Below, piece after piece: positions 11,856-23,806 of a stretch of 64,000 nt of DNA. Position 1 is the stretch's first letter, and every line of letters starts with the position of its first letter. This stretch comes from Branchiostoma floridae (taxonomy: Eukaryota > Chordata > Leptocardii > Amphioxiformes > Branchiostomatidae), in contig NC_049992.1 of NCBI RefSeq assembly GCF_000003815.2, positions 5,160,481 to 5,224,480 of the forward strand, read 5' to 3'. A model generated the notes under the pieces. That model did no database searches. It was not told the DNA's origin and saw nothing but the letters and a program-made list of their open reading frames with translations. A program made the translations under genes and the position numbers.

Positions 11856-12778
11856 AAATAAACTGATGCCAAAGCTTGGTGGGTAGGCTATAATTAACTG
11901 TGAACTAAATTCTTTCACTGTGACTCATAGAAAGAGGAATGCTTGAAATCCTCCCAGTCCTCGAAAAATAAGAGTTGATAGGTAGGAATTATCTCCTTTT
12001 TTTAGTCTTTGGACAAAACTGAAGTTGAACAATACAGTTTAACAAAGTAGAAACGAAATGATGAGGACACTATGTTTTTAACATCAAACTTCAGTATTGT
12101 ACATAATTGTTACAAATCAGTGGATACAGCCTCAATAGATAGAACAAGCAGGTTTTTTTTACTTGAATAGGGAGCAGGCTGAATAAAAAAAAAGGAAGCT
12201 ATGTCCAACCCCCAAAAAGTTTAGGGTCAGCAGGATTTTCTTGGTTTAATAGGTCGGGAAACAACATTTTTTCCCTAGGCCTAACAACCCTTGCTTGGTC
12301 CATTCCTCTGGATAGTAATGTACACACAGATGCCATGGCTTCCAGTGCCCACTGACAACCATGTGTGAACTGACAAACCATTCAGCTCCCAATCCCCTCT
12401 TTATCACTTCTTTTCAATCCATAATGTGGACAGAAGCACTCGTGAAAGGGAATCACCGCCCATGAAATATTTAAGACCAGTGTTATCACCCATTCAGATG
12501 GTGATTGAATTAGTAGTGTTTGTTTAGATGCTCTTTTGTGGAGTGGGGGTGATCTTGGAAACAGAAAGTAGGACCGGATGGAGGAATTTGTTAAGAAAAT
12601 ACAGGCTAAATATTTGCCCCACCCTGGGGGTCTGTATGGGGGTCCTGACAACATTTTACCCTAGATTCAGAAGAACCCCCTAGGCATAACTCCACAATCA
12701 AAGATTTGCGAAATTTGGCCACCTTGTTACGAAATACGTCAATAAGACATTCTCTACGAATCACGGGAATCCAAATAG
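11856..12778. other. Non-coding stretch
   Basis: No gene recognised. Positions 12625-12670 resemble the worn SINE-tail sequence near 4090. Confidence 0.45.
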
Positions 12779-12921
12779 GCTGAATTATAAAGAGACTTTT
12801 TTTCAGAACCATTTCTTTATTCTCACTAATGTTTCAGTGACCATCTGAGAATAAACGTTGGTGACAATAATTTCAATAGAAAGCAATGTTTGCATGGAAA
12901 AAAGAGTCTCTTTATTCAGTG
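12779..12921. repeat. Nested inverted repeat (hairpin-type element)
   Basis: CTGAATTATAAAGAGAC...TTTTTTC on the left pairs with GAAAAAAGAGTCTCTTTATT on the right. Inside, TTTATTCTCA pairs with TGAGAATAAA. It may be a small foldback transposon; no clear target duplication was found. Confidence 0.55.
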
Positions 12922-13836
12922 ACGTACCAACCTGACGAAACTTCATGGATCAAAATAGGCCTATGGAAAAAGGGCATGCAGATTGTCCCTGTAGTCCTGA
13001 GTTGCCATTGGTCAGTAGCCCCTGTTCTGCATGAATGAGTGCCCCCTGGAGTGTAGAAGAGGCATTGCAGGCTGGTGATAACAATGCCCTCTCACTGGAG
13101 TAAAAACCTCCATGTGATGCTAGCAGTAGGAGGTGCCATACACTGCCCCAGTAAACATCTGCAATATGTACATCCCGTGTTTGTGTGCAGGGGTTTAAGC
13201 CATTAAGGTCAGTTTTTTGTTTTATTGTCCTGAATTGTATCTTTGACAGGTGAATCCACATACAGGTAATATTACTGTGTGATACATGAAGACATGCTTC
13301 AAAACTGGGTCAGATTTGGGTAGTAATACTTGTATGAATAACTGGAATGTATTTCATCTATTTGACAGAATATCAAGATTACATGTATGTTGTCGATAAG
13401 AACCTTGATTGTGAAATATTATGACTCTGAATATTGAGAAATGTCAGGCTTAAATTCAACAAAAAACGAACGCTTCAAGAACCATGGATGATAATATTGT
13501 CAGCTGAAATAACTGCTTTATTTTATAGCATTGTTAAAAAAATGAAACAAGCTACTGTATTTTTACCATGATTTGTTTCTATTAAAAAATGCATCCTTTT
13601 TGCAAAACAAACCTTGCTGTTAACATATAAACGCTGTTTAAAACCCAACCTTTTGTTGGTGGTAGATTATATACTACCAGTACAGAGGAATAGGGTCCAT
13701 TGTTGGCTGTGTATTTGAGTATCCCGTTCCATTGAATGTTAGTACCCCATACTGGTAATGACTACCTGCACCCTCAGGCAAAGCGTTCTACTGCATATCA
13801 TTTGCATAGGAAATTAGTATAGAAGCACATTATTAT
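12922..13836. other. Non-coding stretch, no feature recognised
   Basis: No convincing exon, repeat family or motif. Composition is uniformly AT-rich. Confidence 0.4.
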
Positions 13837-14189
13837 CAAGGCTCGAAATACTTTTTTCTGCATGCCTGTACTGGTGCATGTAACATTGAAAATTACCTGC
13901 ACCAGACAGATTTTACCTGCACCACTCTGAATTTAGGAAGTATACTATAAATCTAAAATTGTTCAGGAACCATTGATATTGTTTCTTTTATACTTTATAG
14001 GTGGTAAAAGTCAATGCAGCTTATAACAATCCACATTCACTTGCATCATATGACATTTAATAATGATTTATATATAAAACCCAGTACAAGGACCAGTGCA
14101 GGTTAGGTGCAGGTAGACAACAGAAATACCTGCACAGTTCCAATCTTACCTGCACTAACCTTCATATGCAGGTGGTATTTAGAGCCCTG
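13837..14189. mobile_element. Family B miniature transposon (full copy)
   Basis: The ends are CAAGGCTCGAAAT and ATTTAGAGCCCTG. The word ACCTGCACC and its reverse GGTGCAGGT recur near both ends (left about 13865-13925, right about 14095-14175). The flanking 5-mers ATTAT and GTTAT match at 4 of 5 positions. The ends resemble family A, but the interior and word differ. Confidence 0.8.
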
Positions 14190-14458
14190 GTTATAGTTAC
14201 ACTGTTTGTATACATAGTAATATTGATAGTTACTTGAAAATGAGTTCTTTTGTCATATTGTACTAACAGTATTGAAGTTGTACTTGTTGCCGTTTTGATT
14301 TTGTTGATTTGTGTGAACCATTTTGGTGAGAAAATATGAACAGGCACTTGAATGTTACAAAGGTCCACCCAATTTACCTACATTTTTGCGTACTGGAAAT
14401 TGTCAATTTTCTCATTTTGGTAGAGACATTTTGTCTCATAGAGTGTGGATAGTAATTA

Positions 14459-14820
14459 CAGGGCTCGAAATTCATTTTTGGGATTAGGTGCACTGGTGCA
14501 CCCAGCCTAAAAAATTGGGTGCACCAAAAAATGTTTGGGTGCACCACTTGAATTTAAGTAGAATGTTAAAAAAACATAATAACAAAACTTAGTTACAAGC
14601 TATCAAATTCTTAAACAAGTAACATGACAGACATTTTTATTATCTCTCTAACACTTAGATGTCAAAAATATGATGTATAATAGTATACTCGATATCTTTC
14701 CATACATAAACCTAAGAAAATATTTGGGTGCACCCTGTGCACCCACTGAAAAAAATTGGGTGCACAGTTCCAATTTTGGGTGCACCTGGGTGCACAATGC
14801 ACCCAGTATTTCGAGCCCTG
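14459..14820. mobile_element. Family A miniature transposon (copy 1, intact)
   Basis: The ends CAGGGCTCGAAAT and ATTTCGAGCCCTG form inverted repeats. There is a perfect 5-bp target duplication, AATTA (14454-14458 and 14821-14825). The word GGGTGCACC and its complement occur about ten times, all in the outer 70-120 bp. The AT-rich centre is shared with the copies at 17773, 35217 and 37132. Confidence 0.88.
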
Positions 14821-14825
14821 AATTA

Positions 14826-16533
14826 GGATTTTATAGTGGATAGCAATGATTTTCAACAGTAAGTCGAGCTTCAAAAAACCCCTTTAAATTTTAGAACTAT
14901 TTGTTTGAAACTCAGGTCTGTTTGAAACTTAAGCAGCCAGAGGTCTTGACCGCAGTTTTGGAATATGTCATGCGCCCACTTGGAAATTCGATACCTGAAT
15001 GTGATCGAGTTACTTTGTGTAAAATATATCCCATTTGAAGACAAAGTGATGGCATCTCTTTGTGCATTTGCCTAAATGTGTAGTTATAGTGACTGTATGA
15101 TCTGTCTTTATCTGCATGTAATGTGTACTGAGGGACTTTGGTAATGAATTTTTGTCATCTCCTCTCAGCCCTTTAATTGTTAAATACAATCACATGCATA
15201 TTTGAACTGGTAGTAGACCACACAATGAATACAAAAAAATCAAAGTATGTCTATTATATGAGAAAGATTTGATAACGATTACTTTACTTACATGAGTTTG
15301 CATAATCGTGCATAGTGGCACATACAACGTAATTTTGTCTACTAGACTTTGACCTGCCCCCCCTCCACAGAAATAGACCGGTCTGTCATGGGGAAATTCC
15401 AAAGGCATGACATCAGCTGAGCAGCCAACAGCTGAGCACATGTAAAGCAGGCGGGCGATGTGGAGCGCTATTGTACTGCAACAGTCAAGTTTAGAACCAT
15501 GCTATCCACTCTGGTTTCAGTTGCGGGTGCTGTTGTGAAGTAATGCATACTTCTCGTTTCAAATGGCTTGTGTCGGGGAGGAGGGGCGAACATTGCAGTC
15601 CTTGGGATGGTAACGAACTCTGAGAGGTTTCCTGGTCTAATTCTGTGGACACATTAGTTACAAACAGGTTGGTGTATTAACTGTTTGTATTGCTGCTCAT
15701 TCTACTGTACCAATTGCAAAGTGGTGGATACATTTTTCAGCTGGCGAATCCTTGTAAATATGGTCTGGAGGGTTTCAATTTCATACTTCGTCGATCGTTG
15801 CTTTAGTCGTTTTGTAGGTTATAGGTTTGAAGGTATTTTTCTACTGGTGTTGGTGGTCTCAAGTGATTGTTAGTTTGGAAGGGTTTATTTTTAGTGCAAT
15901 TGTTCGAGTTTTATTGTCTGTGTAAGAAAGGGTTCTCCTATACACAAACATGTTTTTGATGCTAGACAATGATAAGACTTTTAGTATTGCTTGGTTTGTT
16001 GCTATGAACTATGAAATATGGAAAGTCAAAAGTTGAAATATCGAGAAAGCCAAGTTCAATCTTCATACTGGAAATGTTAAAAACTAAGATGATTGTTAGC
16101 TGTATTCGTGAAGTTAGCCTTGGTATCTAGTTTACTAGTTAACTAAATAAGTCACCAATTTAAAGTAGCCTTCTGTGGTATTGTTCTATGTTAGTTTTTT
16201 GTTACTTGAAGCTTTGACCCTGAGACTGAATGGTTAACCTTTGTGTGTACATTTGTATTGTAATAGATTTTCTATTTTTGGGACCTGTTATACAATAAAG
16301 TCATATTATCAATAGCTTCTTTATGGTATAATAGAGGCGACTGACAATCAACACGTGATGTAATTTTATATCTAGTAATGTTTTGTCAAACTATTTTTAC
16401 CAGGTATGTCCTGTAATAGGATCTCTTAAGCACTAATCAGTTAGAATCGAGTTTCAGAATGACGTCCGCTCACCTGTAATTGACTGGTGTATCCATTTGT
16501 ACCATTTTGCAATGATGGACCCAGAGGTCGACA
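14826..16533. other. Non-coding stretch with a more CpG-rich island
   Basis: Positions 15400-15640 are richer in CpG and contain two CAGCTG E-box-type motifs (about 15413 and 15428). No exon with good splice sites was found. A regulatory role is only a guess. Confidence 0.35.
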
Positions 16534-16535
16534 TA

Positions 16536-16861
16536 CTGTAAATGCAGTTAAGTTCGCGGGGATTTGATTTTGCGGCAGCGGGAAAATGGAGTGTTTGCGC
16601 CTTCGCGGTGGCTTTGAGTTTGCTGTAGTGGCATCCCGCGTAATGCATTTATAGTTATAAACTGTGGTGAAAGTATTTGTGTGTCTTTGCCGTGGCTCAA
16701 GTACCTTAAACATGTCATTATTATTATACATAATACTGTGACATTGTATACTACAATACTGCAAAACTAGTTAAAAAAAATAAAATAAAAAAGTTTAAAG
16801 TAAAGTGACCACCGCAAAAATTGCAAACATAAAACCTCCACGAAAGTTTCTGCATTTACAG
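16536..16861. mobile_element. Family D mariner-type MITE (copy 2)
   Basis: TA on both sides. The ends are CTGTAAATGCAGTTAAGTTC and GAAAGTTTCTGCATTTACAG, with TTCGCGGGGATTTG and ACCACCGC words inside. At 326 bp it is longer than the other copies because of an internal AT-rich insertion. Confidence 0.85.
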
Positions 16862-17018
16862 TATTGGTACTGACTGTCAGCGTAGATGAAGTGGTTCCCC
16901 GTGATAACGTTTGCAGGGTTCTAATGAGAGTTTTATGGCGGTGAGTGCCGGCAGATGTCAGATTGCTTGTGCCCTTTGTCAGCATGATAACGAAGGAGAA
17001 GAGGTTGGTATACCCCGG

Positions 17019-17364
17019 CAGGGTTCTAGCCAGGATTTTATTTTAGCGTAGTGGAAATGGCATGGTAGCAAAGCGACTAATCAGGAGATTGGTGTGGAGG
17101 GGGGGGGGGGGGGGGGGGTCTTGGCCCTTCCACAGTGAGATTTGAAGATGTAGAGTTAAAAGTTAGGATTTTGGGGTCAGTTTTGAGTGGCATATCATCA
17201 GTTTTCATTGTTCAGACATTTATTAGTCACTGTTGAACAAGCAAATGACAGCAATGCACCACTACACTAGTTAAAAATTAGCGTAGTGGCCCTTATTTTA
17301 GCGTAGGGGTCACAGATTTTAGCGTAGTGGCCCACTACGCTAAAATGCACTAGCTAGAACCCTG
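17019..17364. mobile_element. Family C miniature transposon (copy 1)
   Basis: The ends are CAGGGTTCTAGCCAGG and CTAGCTAGAACCCTG. The word TTAGCGTAGTGGCCC is present once on the left and about four times on the right, the last copy inverted. A run of 20 G at 17099-17118 lies inside. No exact target duplication was found. Confidence 0.82.
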
Positions 17365-17772
17365 CGCCGGTACTGATTGTTGTACTGTAAATCAGAGCTT
17401 GTACTTGAAGCGCAGCCACCTTAAGGTTGTGTTTGCATTTAAATCATATCTGGCCTGTATTTACGCTCGATATCGGTGTTCCGACCGGTCCGCTACGGTG
17501 CGGCCCGGGGCTCCATAGTTCGATTTGAATGATTCGAACCTGGTTCAGTGGGTCACTGTCAAAGATGCAAGTTACTGTTTTATTCCTTTGCCCGGTTCTT
17601 TTGTTCGAATTGACTAAGTTGTTGACGCGATGTACACTTGATGTCTCATATTTTGCTCTTTTTTTTGGCGATAAACTTGAGTTTTCCTGGGGTTGGCATG
17701 ATATAGATAAAATACAACACAGGTGTGTAAGCCATGGACCCCACCATGAATCTGACCAGGTGTTTAAATACG
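17365..17772. other. Short unique stretch
   Basis: Includes a CpG-rich patch at 17460-17520 (ACCGGTCCGCTACGG). No exon is supported. Confidence 0.35.
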
Positions 17773-18124
17773 CATGGCTCGAAATTCATTTTTGGGATTA
17801 GGTGCACTGGTGCACCCAGCTTAAGAAATTGTGTGCACCAAAAATTTTTTGGGTGCACCACTTTAAATTGAAGTAATAACCTAGTAATAAAACTTAATTA
17901 CAAGCTATCAAATTCTTAAACAAGTGCCATGATAGACATTTTTATTATCTTTCTAACACTTAGATGTCAAGAATATGATATATTCAAGTATACTATGATA
18001 TCTTAACATACACAACCTAAGAAAATATTTGGGTGCACCCTGTGCACCCACAGAAAATAATTGGGTGCACAGCTCCAATTTTGGGTGCACCTGGGTGCAC
18101 ATGCACCCAGTATTTCGAGCCCTG
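17773..18124. mobile_element. Family A miniature transposon (copy 2)
   Basis: The left end has decayed to CATGGCTCGAAAT; the right end is ATTTCGAGCCCTG. The GGGTGCACC word arrays and centre match copy 1. The target duplication is no longer recognisable. Confidence 0.85.
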
Positions 18125-18511
18125 AATGGTGAAGATTGTTGATAAATATGGGTGTGGTCTGGGCTGAAGTTAAGGCCATGACATCATTGTATACTAGTTC
18201 ATTGGTGTTTCTCCCATAGGTGGAGTTCACATGCAACTTACAAGTTGTGTGTAATTTGAGACAGCTGTGGAAAACTTTATCTCAAGTCATTATTGGATAC
18301 AAAATGTGCATCCTTTGTGAATAGCATATTCATTTCATTGTATATTTTCTAAAATCTTGTCTGTTGCTGAACTATTGATCCCTATTTTTACTTCTTATCA
18401 ATTTAGATTTTTCCATTATTTCTTATTACTTTTAATTCTTTTCTTTTGAGTACTCTAGTTTGCAGTTGAAGTTTCAAAGCCCTCAGGTTTAGATAGTCTG
18501 TATGTACCTTT

Positions 18512-18850
18512 CAGGGTTCTAGCCAGGATTTTATTTTAGCGTAGTGGGAATGGCATGGTAGTGAAGCGACTAATCAGGAGATTGGTGTGGAAGGGGGGTC
18601 TTGGTCCTTCCACGGTGAGATTTGAAGATGTAGAGTTAAAAGTTAGGATTTTGGTGTCAGTTTTGAGTGGCATATCATCATTTTTCATTGTTCAGACATT
18701 GATTAGTCATTGTTGAACAAGCAAATGACAGCAAAGCACCACTACACTAGTTAAAAATTAGCGTAGTGGCCCTTGTTTTAGCGTAGGGGGCACAAATTTT
18801 AGCGTAGTGGCCCACTACGCTAAAATGCACTAGCTAGAAGTTGAACCCTG
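18512..18850. mobile_element. Family C miniature transposon (copy 2)
   Basis: Over 90% similar by eye to the copy at 17019, which lies only 1.1 kb away. It has a perfect 5-bp target duplication, CCTTT (18507-18511 and 18851-18855). The right end carries a 5-base insertion (GAAGTTGAACCCTG). Confidence 0.87.
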
Positions 18851-19227
18851 CCTTTTATAGATCTATATAGAGAGTGACAATAATAGGTGTGACTCATCAT
18901 GTAACTGAATGATGTAATACAATCCACGTGTTCAAAAGAGTCGCCAAAAACTTGAAAGTACCTGTCAATAATTGCACAGGTCAAAATTGCTACTGTGTCA
19001 TTTTACTTATCGTTTGATTTCTTTGCTTGCGGTATACTGTTAGCTCAGTTATTTTTTTCAGTGACTTGATTTCGCAGTAGAAGGAGCAAACAAGGTTTTC
19101 ATGGCATTTTAGGTTGTTAAAACAGTTCAGCAGTAATACATTGCAAATGCATATCGTGGTGGTCACTGCAAATATGCGAATATAAATCAAGTGTGATGAT
19201 AGCAAGATTGATATACATGTATGTATA

Positions 19228-19334
19228 CAGGGCTCGAAATACTTTTTTCTGCCTACCTGCACTGGTGCAGGTAACATTGAAAATTACCTGCACCAGACAA
19301 ATTTTACCTGCACCACTCTGAATTTAGGAAGTAT
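19228..19334. mobile_element. Family B fragment (left half)
   Basis: Begins CAGGGCTCGAAATAC and carries the left ACCTGCACC word cluster, then diverges after GAATTTAGGAAGTAT. The break point is the same as in the fragment at 56664. Confidence 0.75.
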
Positions 19335-22202
19335 GGATCATACAAGCACTGCGGTCATGGGTGGTGAGTGAGTGAATGATTGAAAATGTCAGAAATTGTA
19401 AACAGTCATAGTTTGATGAATGTGAATACAAGTATCATACATAAGAAAAAGTTGTGTGCCTGTAGAAATTCAGTAAAATACTATGTTCACATTATACAAA
19501 ATACTATACCCTCTGTCATAACTTGCATGATCATGTACAACTTGCATATAATGATTTTGTTTTGGGATTGTAGTTGGACTGATTGTGCAAATATTGTTTG
19601 GGGTTTGGGATAGTCAACTATACCGCAGTCTGTAAAACATCCTGAATTTAGAAATGTAGTCCTTGTCAGCAATAAGAAGAAGAAAGGAAACTTGAAAGTG
19701 GTCAATTTTTTCTGCTGTTACCACACATTTGTCATGTGACAAGTGTTTAAGGTTTGTGCTTTGATGAAATGAATGGAGAGTCAAATATTTGCTGTAGTTT
19801 TTGCCAGTCATGTGCCCGGAGCAGACAAAGCATGTTGATTTACACGAATGCCCTTAATACTTTTCTTTCAGTTATTTGGGTGCAGTCACACAAGCGTGTA
19901 TATCAAGTCTGTATTTTTTTTACACAGTCATACGCATCATACACTTTGTCTGATTTAGGTAGTGCATGAATATGCACAGTATGGTCCAGCACGCATACCT
20001 TAAACTGGCACAAACGAGTCAGATGTGTATGAGGTTCTCTCATCTATCAAAAAAAGTGTCAGACTTTGTGATGTGTCTGAGGTTAACCTCTAAGTAGTTT
20101 TTGTATGAAAATTCATGTACATTTCATGTACATGTAGGAATTCACTAAGGAGTATGATAGCAGGTTGCATTTTTTGGATCAACCTGCAATTGCAGTTTTG
20201 CTTGTGCTTGCCAGGGGGCATCCTTGCACTTTTGATTCATGTCACCATTCTGTTTGTACTTGGAAACTTCCCAGTATCCATTTTGATTGTGTGGTGCACT
20301 TGGCTGTCAGATTACAATTCATAATGTATTTTAAGGGATGTGTGGTGCAGATTGAATTACATTTGGTTATGGTTATCTTCCAGAAGACAAAGACATGCAG
20401 CAAAGTTGTCTAGCTATAGCTTGTACTTTCTTCCTCCATGGAAGTAAGTACATTACGCAAAGCAATAAAAAGAGACAAGTATGCGTGAGGACAACATGTC
20501 TGACAGGTCATTACTTAGGCTGGGTTTGTTTAGCTGGGAGTCATGCAGCCTCCACAAACCCCAGGGCAGGAGCTGGGATTCCTTGGGACAGTTTCAGGAA
20601 TGCTGTCAAACTGTGCCAAGGCATTCTGCAGGGTCCATAAGTATAACTGTACAGTCAGAACTCTTACTTCCCAACTGTGCATATAGGTAAGTCAAGTCTG
20701 TATTAGTGGTTTTGTAATGTGAACTTGAAATATTTTTTAGTCCTGTATGTATTTTTAAAGATGTTTACCTGTTCCAAGTTCAGACTGTAATGTTGGGGCT
20801 GTGTTGTTTAAGTTGGAAATCTGAATAACAATTTACTGGAAACTAGAACTCTCCACCTTTGCCCAGTTGTGTGTGTATGTTTGTGTGTATGATTGTGTTT
20901 GTGTGTGTGTCTGCTTGTTTGTAAATAACATAATAGATGGATCTTTATGATATATATTATATACTATAGTATGCTGGTAGTAAAATAAAGAAATTTTAAA
21001 ATTTTTGCCCTAGTGGCTGTGTCTGGTACTGCAACAGCAATTACTGTTGAAATTGTACATGTAAGTTATTTGTCATCAACTTGTAACTCTTTTACCAACA
21101 TTTAATGAGTACACTATATAAATTGTTTTCGGTCTATGATTATTACCACTGGTTTTAGTCTTGCAATAGTACTATAAGGTTCTCAATTCTCTGCTGTTGC
21201 CTCTGTTGCACATGTGTACCTAAATGATTTATATCTAGGAATATCGTACTTGTATACACAATCTGCGCCGTGTAACTACTGTAATGTTAAAAGTTTATGA
21301 TGAGTCTATTTATGAGTCAAAGTTTTGCCCGAAGCCACGCGTATGAGAAATGTAGACTATGTTTTCAGTAAGCACCACATAAAATGTTTCCCATCTTTCT
21401 CATACCATTCCTGCCCAGTGTTAACTCCTGTGTATTTTCATAGCCATTCTTGTGATTCTCACTGTGCCAGTGTCAAGCTTGTACTCAGTTGTAGGTTTTA
21501 GTTCATTAGGAGGTCTTTTCGTGAGGTGTAGTTGCCTCATACTTTTCTACAATTTTACAAGGGCACAGAATTCTTTCTTGAAAACAAGTCCTTACCAATG
21601 CAAATACTTGGCTATTGTTTTAATATGAAATTAAGAAAACATGATAAATGCCCTACTACTGCAAAAGTACCTGCAAACTTAAATCAATTGAGAATCAACG
21701 TCTAAGTATCAAAATGATGTCTGTGAATCCAGTGAGTGATGCAGTCACGATTCCAACTATTCAGACAGAACAGACTGCCGGCTCGCCAAATCTCTAGCGC
21801 ATCATGGCATGGCGATCTAAATTAACATTGCTGGCATTCTCCTTACAAGTACAAGAACTAAGTACTGTCTACTGGGGCAGACTAGACAGTTCAGTCTTTG
21901 TGAAAACATGACTCTAAGCAGTTTGAGGTCGCGCGGCCAAGAGCTACAGTTAAGCACCAAGGATTCTTTAGATCTCAACTGTCACTCAGCAGAAAAGACA
22001 ACATCTTTAGTGGTTGTTCTTTCTTTGATTTTTATCACATACAGTTGAGTCTAGCTTCAATGCTTTTAAAACAGACTTGGAGGAAAGTTTCCAAAACTCC
22101 TTCTCGTTTGGATAAGGAGGTCAAGACTGTGGCTGTCTCCAGGACCTGTCCATTCGTTCTGGGACGGAAATTTGCTGGTTGTCGCGCCACGTGCCTGCGA
22201 AG
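19335..22202. other. Non-coding stretch, no gene recognised
   Basis: AT-rich DNA with short open frames only. A good donor (GTAAGT at 20688) closes an open stretch starting near 20481, but I see no matching acceptor. (TG)n and TATA-rich runs lie at 20870-20970. Confidence 0.4.
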
Positions 22203-22258
22203 CATGGTGCGTTACTCCGAAGGGCGGTTATACCGGCTATATAGATACAGATACAGAC
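22203..22258. repeat. Single unit of the GCCGAAGGGCGGTTATA repeat
   Basis: One unit reads GTTACTCCGAAGGGCGGTTA followed by TACCGGCTATATAG and ATACAGATACAG. Tandem versions lie at 32243-32460 and 36462-36665. Confidence 0.75.
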
Positions 22259-22420
22259 AAAAAATTTCACTCCATCTGTCAAAAAAATCTGAACTTCAGT
22301 ACATAAAATTGACTTATGAAAATGTGTCTTCATAAGCTTAAAATGACATTGGCTCACAATGAGAGGGACAGAAAAAAAAATTTGGAGACAGCCCTGACAA
22401 AGACATAAATTCACAGGAAA

Positions 22421-22454
22421 TGTTTTGGTAACCATATCTGTCACCTTCATCAGG
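22421..22454 (-). repeat. CTGATGAAG-hairpin motif, copy 1
   Basis: Read on the - strand: CTGATGAAG, then GGTGAC...GTTACC as a stem, then AAAACA. It is one of three similar - strand modules between 22.4 and 24.3 kb, probably the 3' part of a retroelement family. Confidence 0.5.
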
Positions 22455-22526
22455 GCAATACTAACTAGTGCTTTTCCACTTACTGCAGCTAGGTGGCACT
22501 GTAACAATGCAGTCCCAAACATAAAG

Positions 22527-23256
22527 GAGGGTCTGCATGCCTTTTTCCGTTAAGCGTTACGAGCCATTTTAATTCACCGTTAATCGTTACCAACCCGCTC
22601 TAATTCAACGTTAATCGTTATCGGTATATTCTTCGTGAAGCGTTATTGGTCGTTTTGATTCAACGTTAACCGTTATTTGTTATCCCGAATTCACCGTTAA
22701 GCGTTACCAAGAAATTCTTCGTAACCCGTTATACACACGAAGTCAAATGCCAGATAGAACCCCGGAAAATGCAGGAAATGGCGTTTCAAATGGTCTAGAT
22801 TTCAAAATTTTCTCCGAGCCTTCCGGCCTTCGGCTCTGGACAGGGTGAAATATGTTGCGGAAGCGTCGCCCTCAAAAACTTTATCACTCATACAGATTTC
22901 AGTGTAAACTTAGCTTAGTTTCGGGCAAAAAGTACTCCTAGAATGCAGAAAATGAGGTTTCTCCGGACCTTCCTTGCGACGGCTGGCGCCTTTGGCGCTC
23001 ACGATGACATGGTGAAAATATTTAGGGGCGCCTTTTGCTTTGTCATTAGTCAGATATTTTCCCCCATTGATATAACTACTCTAGCATTGTATGAATAGGA
23101 ATGCACGTCAATGTTACTTTCAACGGTGTTATGTTTTGTAACTCCTTCTGAATTTACCGTTAAGCGTTACCGGGCCTCCTGAATTTACCGTTAACCGTTA
23201 CCGGGCCTCCTGAATTCACCGTTAAGCGTTACCAAGACCCCCCCATGCAGACCCTC
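22527..23256. mobile_element. 730-bp element with GTTAAGCGTTACC word arrays
   Basis: The ends GAGGGTCTGCATG and CATGCAGACCCTC are perfect 13-bp inverted repeats with a perfect 6-bp target duplication, ATAAAG (22521-22526 and 23257-23262). The word (A/C)CGTTAA(G/C/T)CGTTA(C/T) is repeated about seven times at 22545-22735 and three times at 23153-23235. The centre holds CG-rich near-palindromes (CCTTCCGGCCTTCGGC, GGCGCCTTTGGCGC). There is no coding capacity, so it must be non-autonomous. Confidence 0.85.
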
Positions 23257-23300
23257 ATAAAGAACTTTCTCATACACATTAGAAAGCGGTTACCAACAAG

Positions 23301-23330
23301 CTTTCGATCAGTCCTCTGATCCTTATCAAG
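23301..23330 (-). repeat. CTTGATAAG-hairpin motif, copy 2
   Basis: On the - strand: CTTGATAAG, stem GATCAG...CTGATC, then GAAAGC. It has the same layout as the motifs at 22421 and 24265. Confidence 0.5.
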
Positions 23331-23500
23331 TTGAAATGACCCAAAGCCTATGTCACACATCCTGACCGGAAGTGTGACATCAGCAATGGGTCAAAGGTGC
23401 TTGGAAGTCAGTATCGGCCCCCGTCTCGGTTGAGGGAAGTTGGCTTCTTTCACTCCCCTGGGAAAATAACCCTACTCCATTGTCTTTTGTTTTTCCGCAG

Positions 23501-23642
23501 GTGATTGCTGATTGACTGGCAGATGAGAAAAAGGTGCTTCCAAGTCGAAGACCAGTTTGTCAACACACCTTACCTGAAAAGGTGACAAGAATCAGACAGT
23601 ACAGAAGGAACACTGATGAGGGAGGTGCACACTTACATGTAG
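23501..23642 (+). other. Possible non-coding exon
   Basis: A strong pyrimidine-rich acceptor (TTGTTTTTCCGCAG, AG at 23499-23500) and a donor GTACGT after 23645 enclose about 145 bases closed by stops in all three frames. It contains a 20-codon open frame from the ATG near 23523. If transcribed it would be a 5' UTR or long non-coding RNA exon. The sequence alone cannot decide. Confidence 0.2.
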
Positions 23643-23806
23643 AGGTACGTCAAATGTTACACAGACTTATGGATTAGGTATGTTGATGATGGAAATATTA
23701 CATGTTGAGCAAGAAAGAATTCACTCACTCACTCACTATCTGGTTTAGAGTCCGTTGTTCCCTGTCTTGCTAGGGTTGGACGTTGCGGAAGTCGATGATG
23801 GTAATA

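Noticed and set aside
11519-11861. Long open frames of Ser/Leu/Pro or Arg/Glu/Gly
   Set aside because: Low-complexity polypyrimidine tract.
22121-22522. 133-codon open frame on the - strand
   Set aside because: It runs across a copy of the GCCGAAGGGCGG repeat and a CTGATGAAG motif, so it is a mosaic of repeats rather than a gene.
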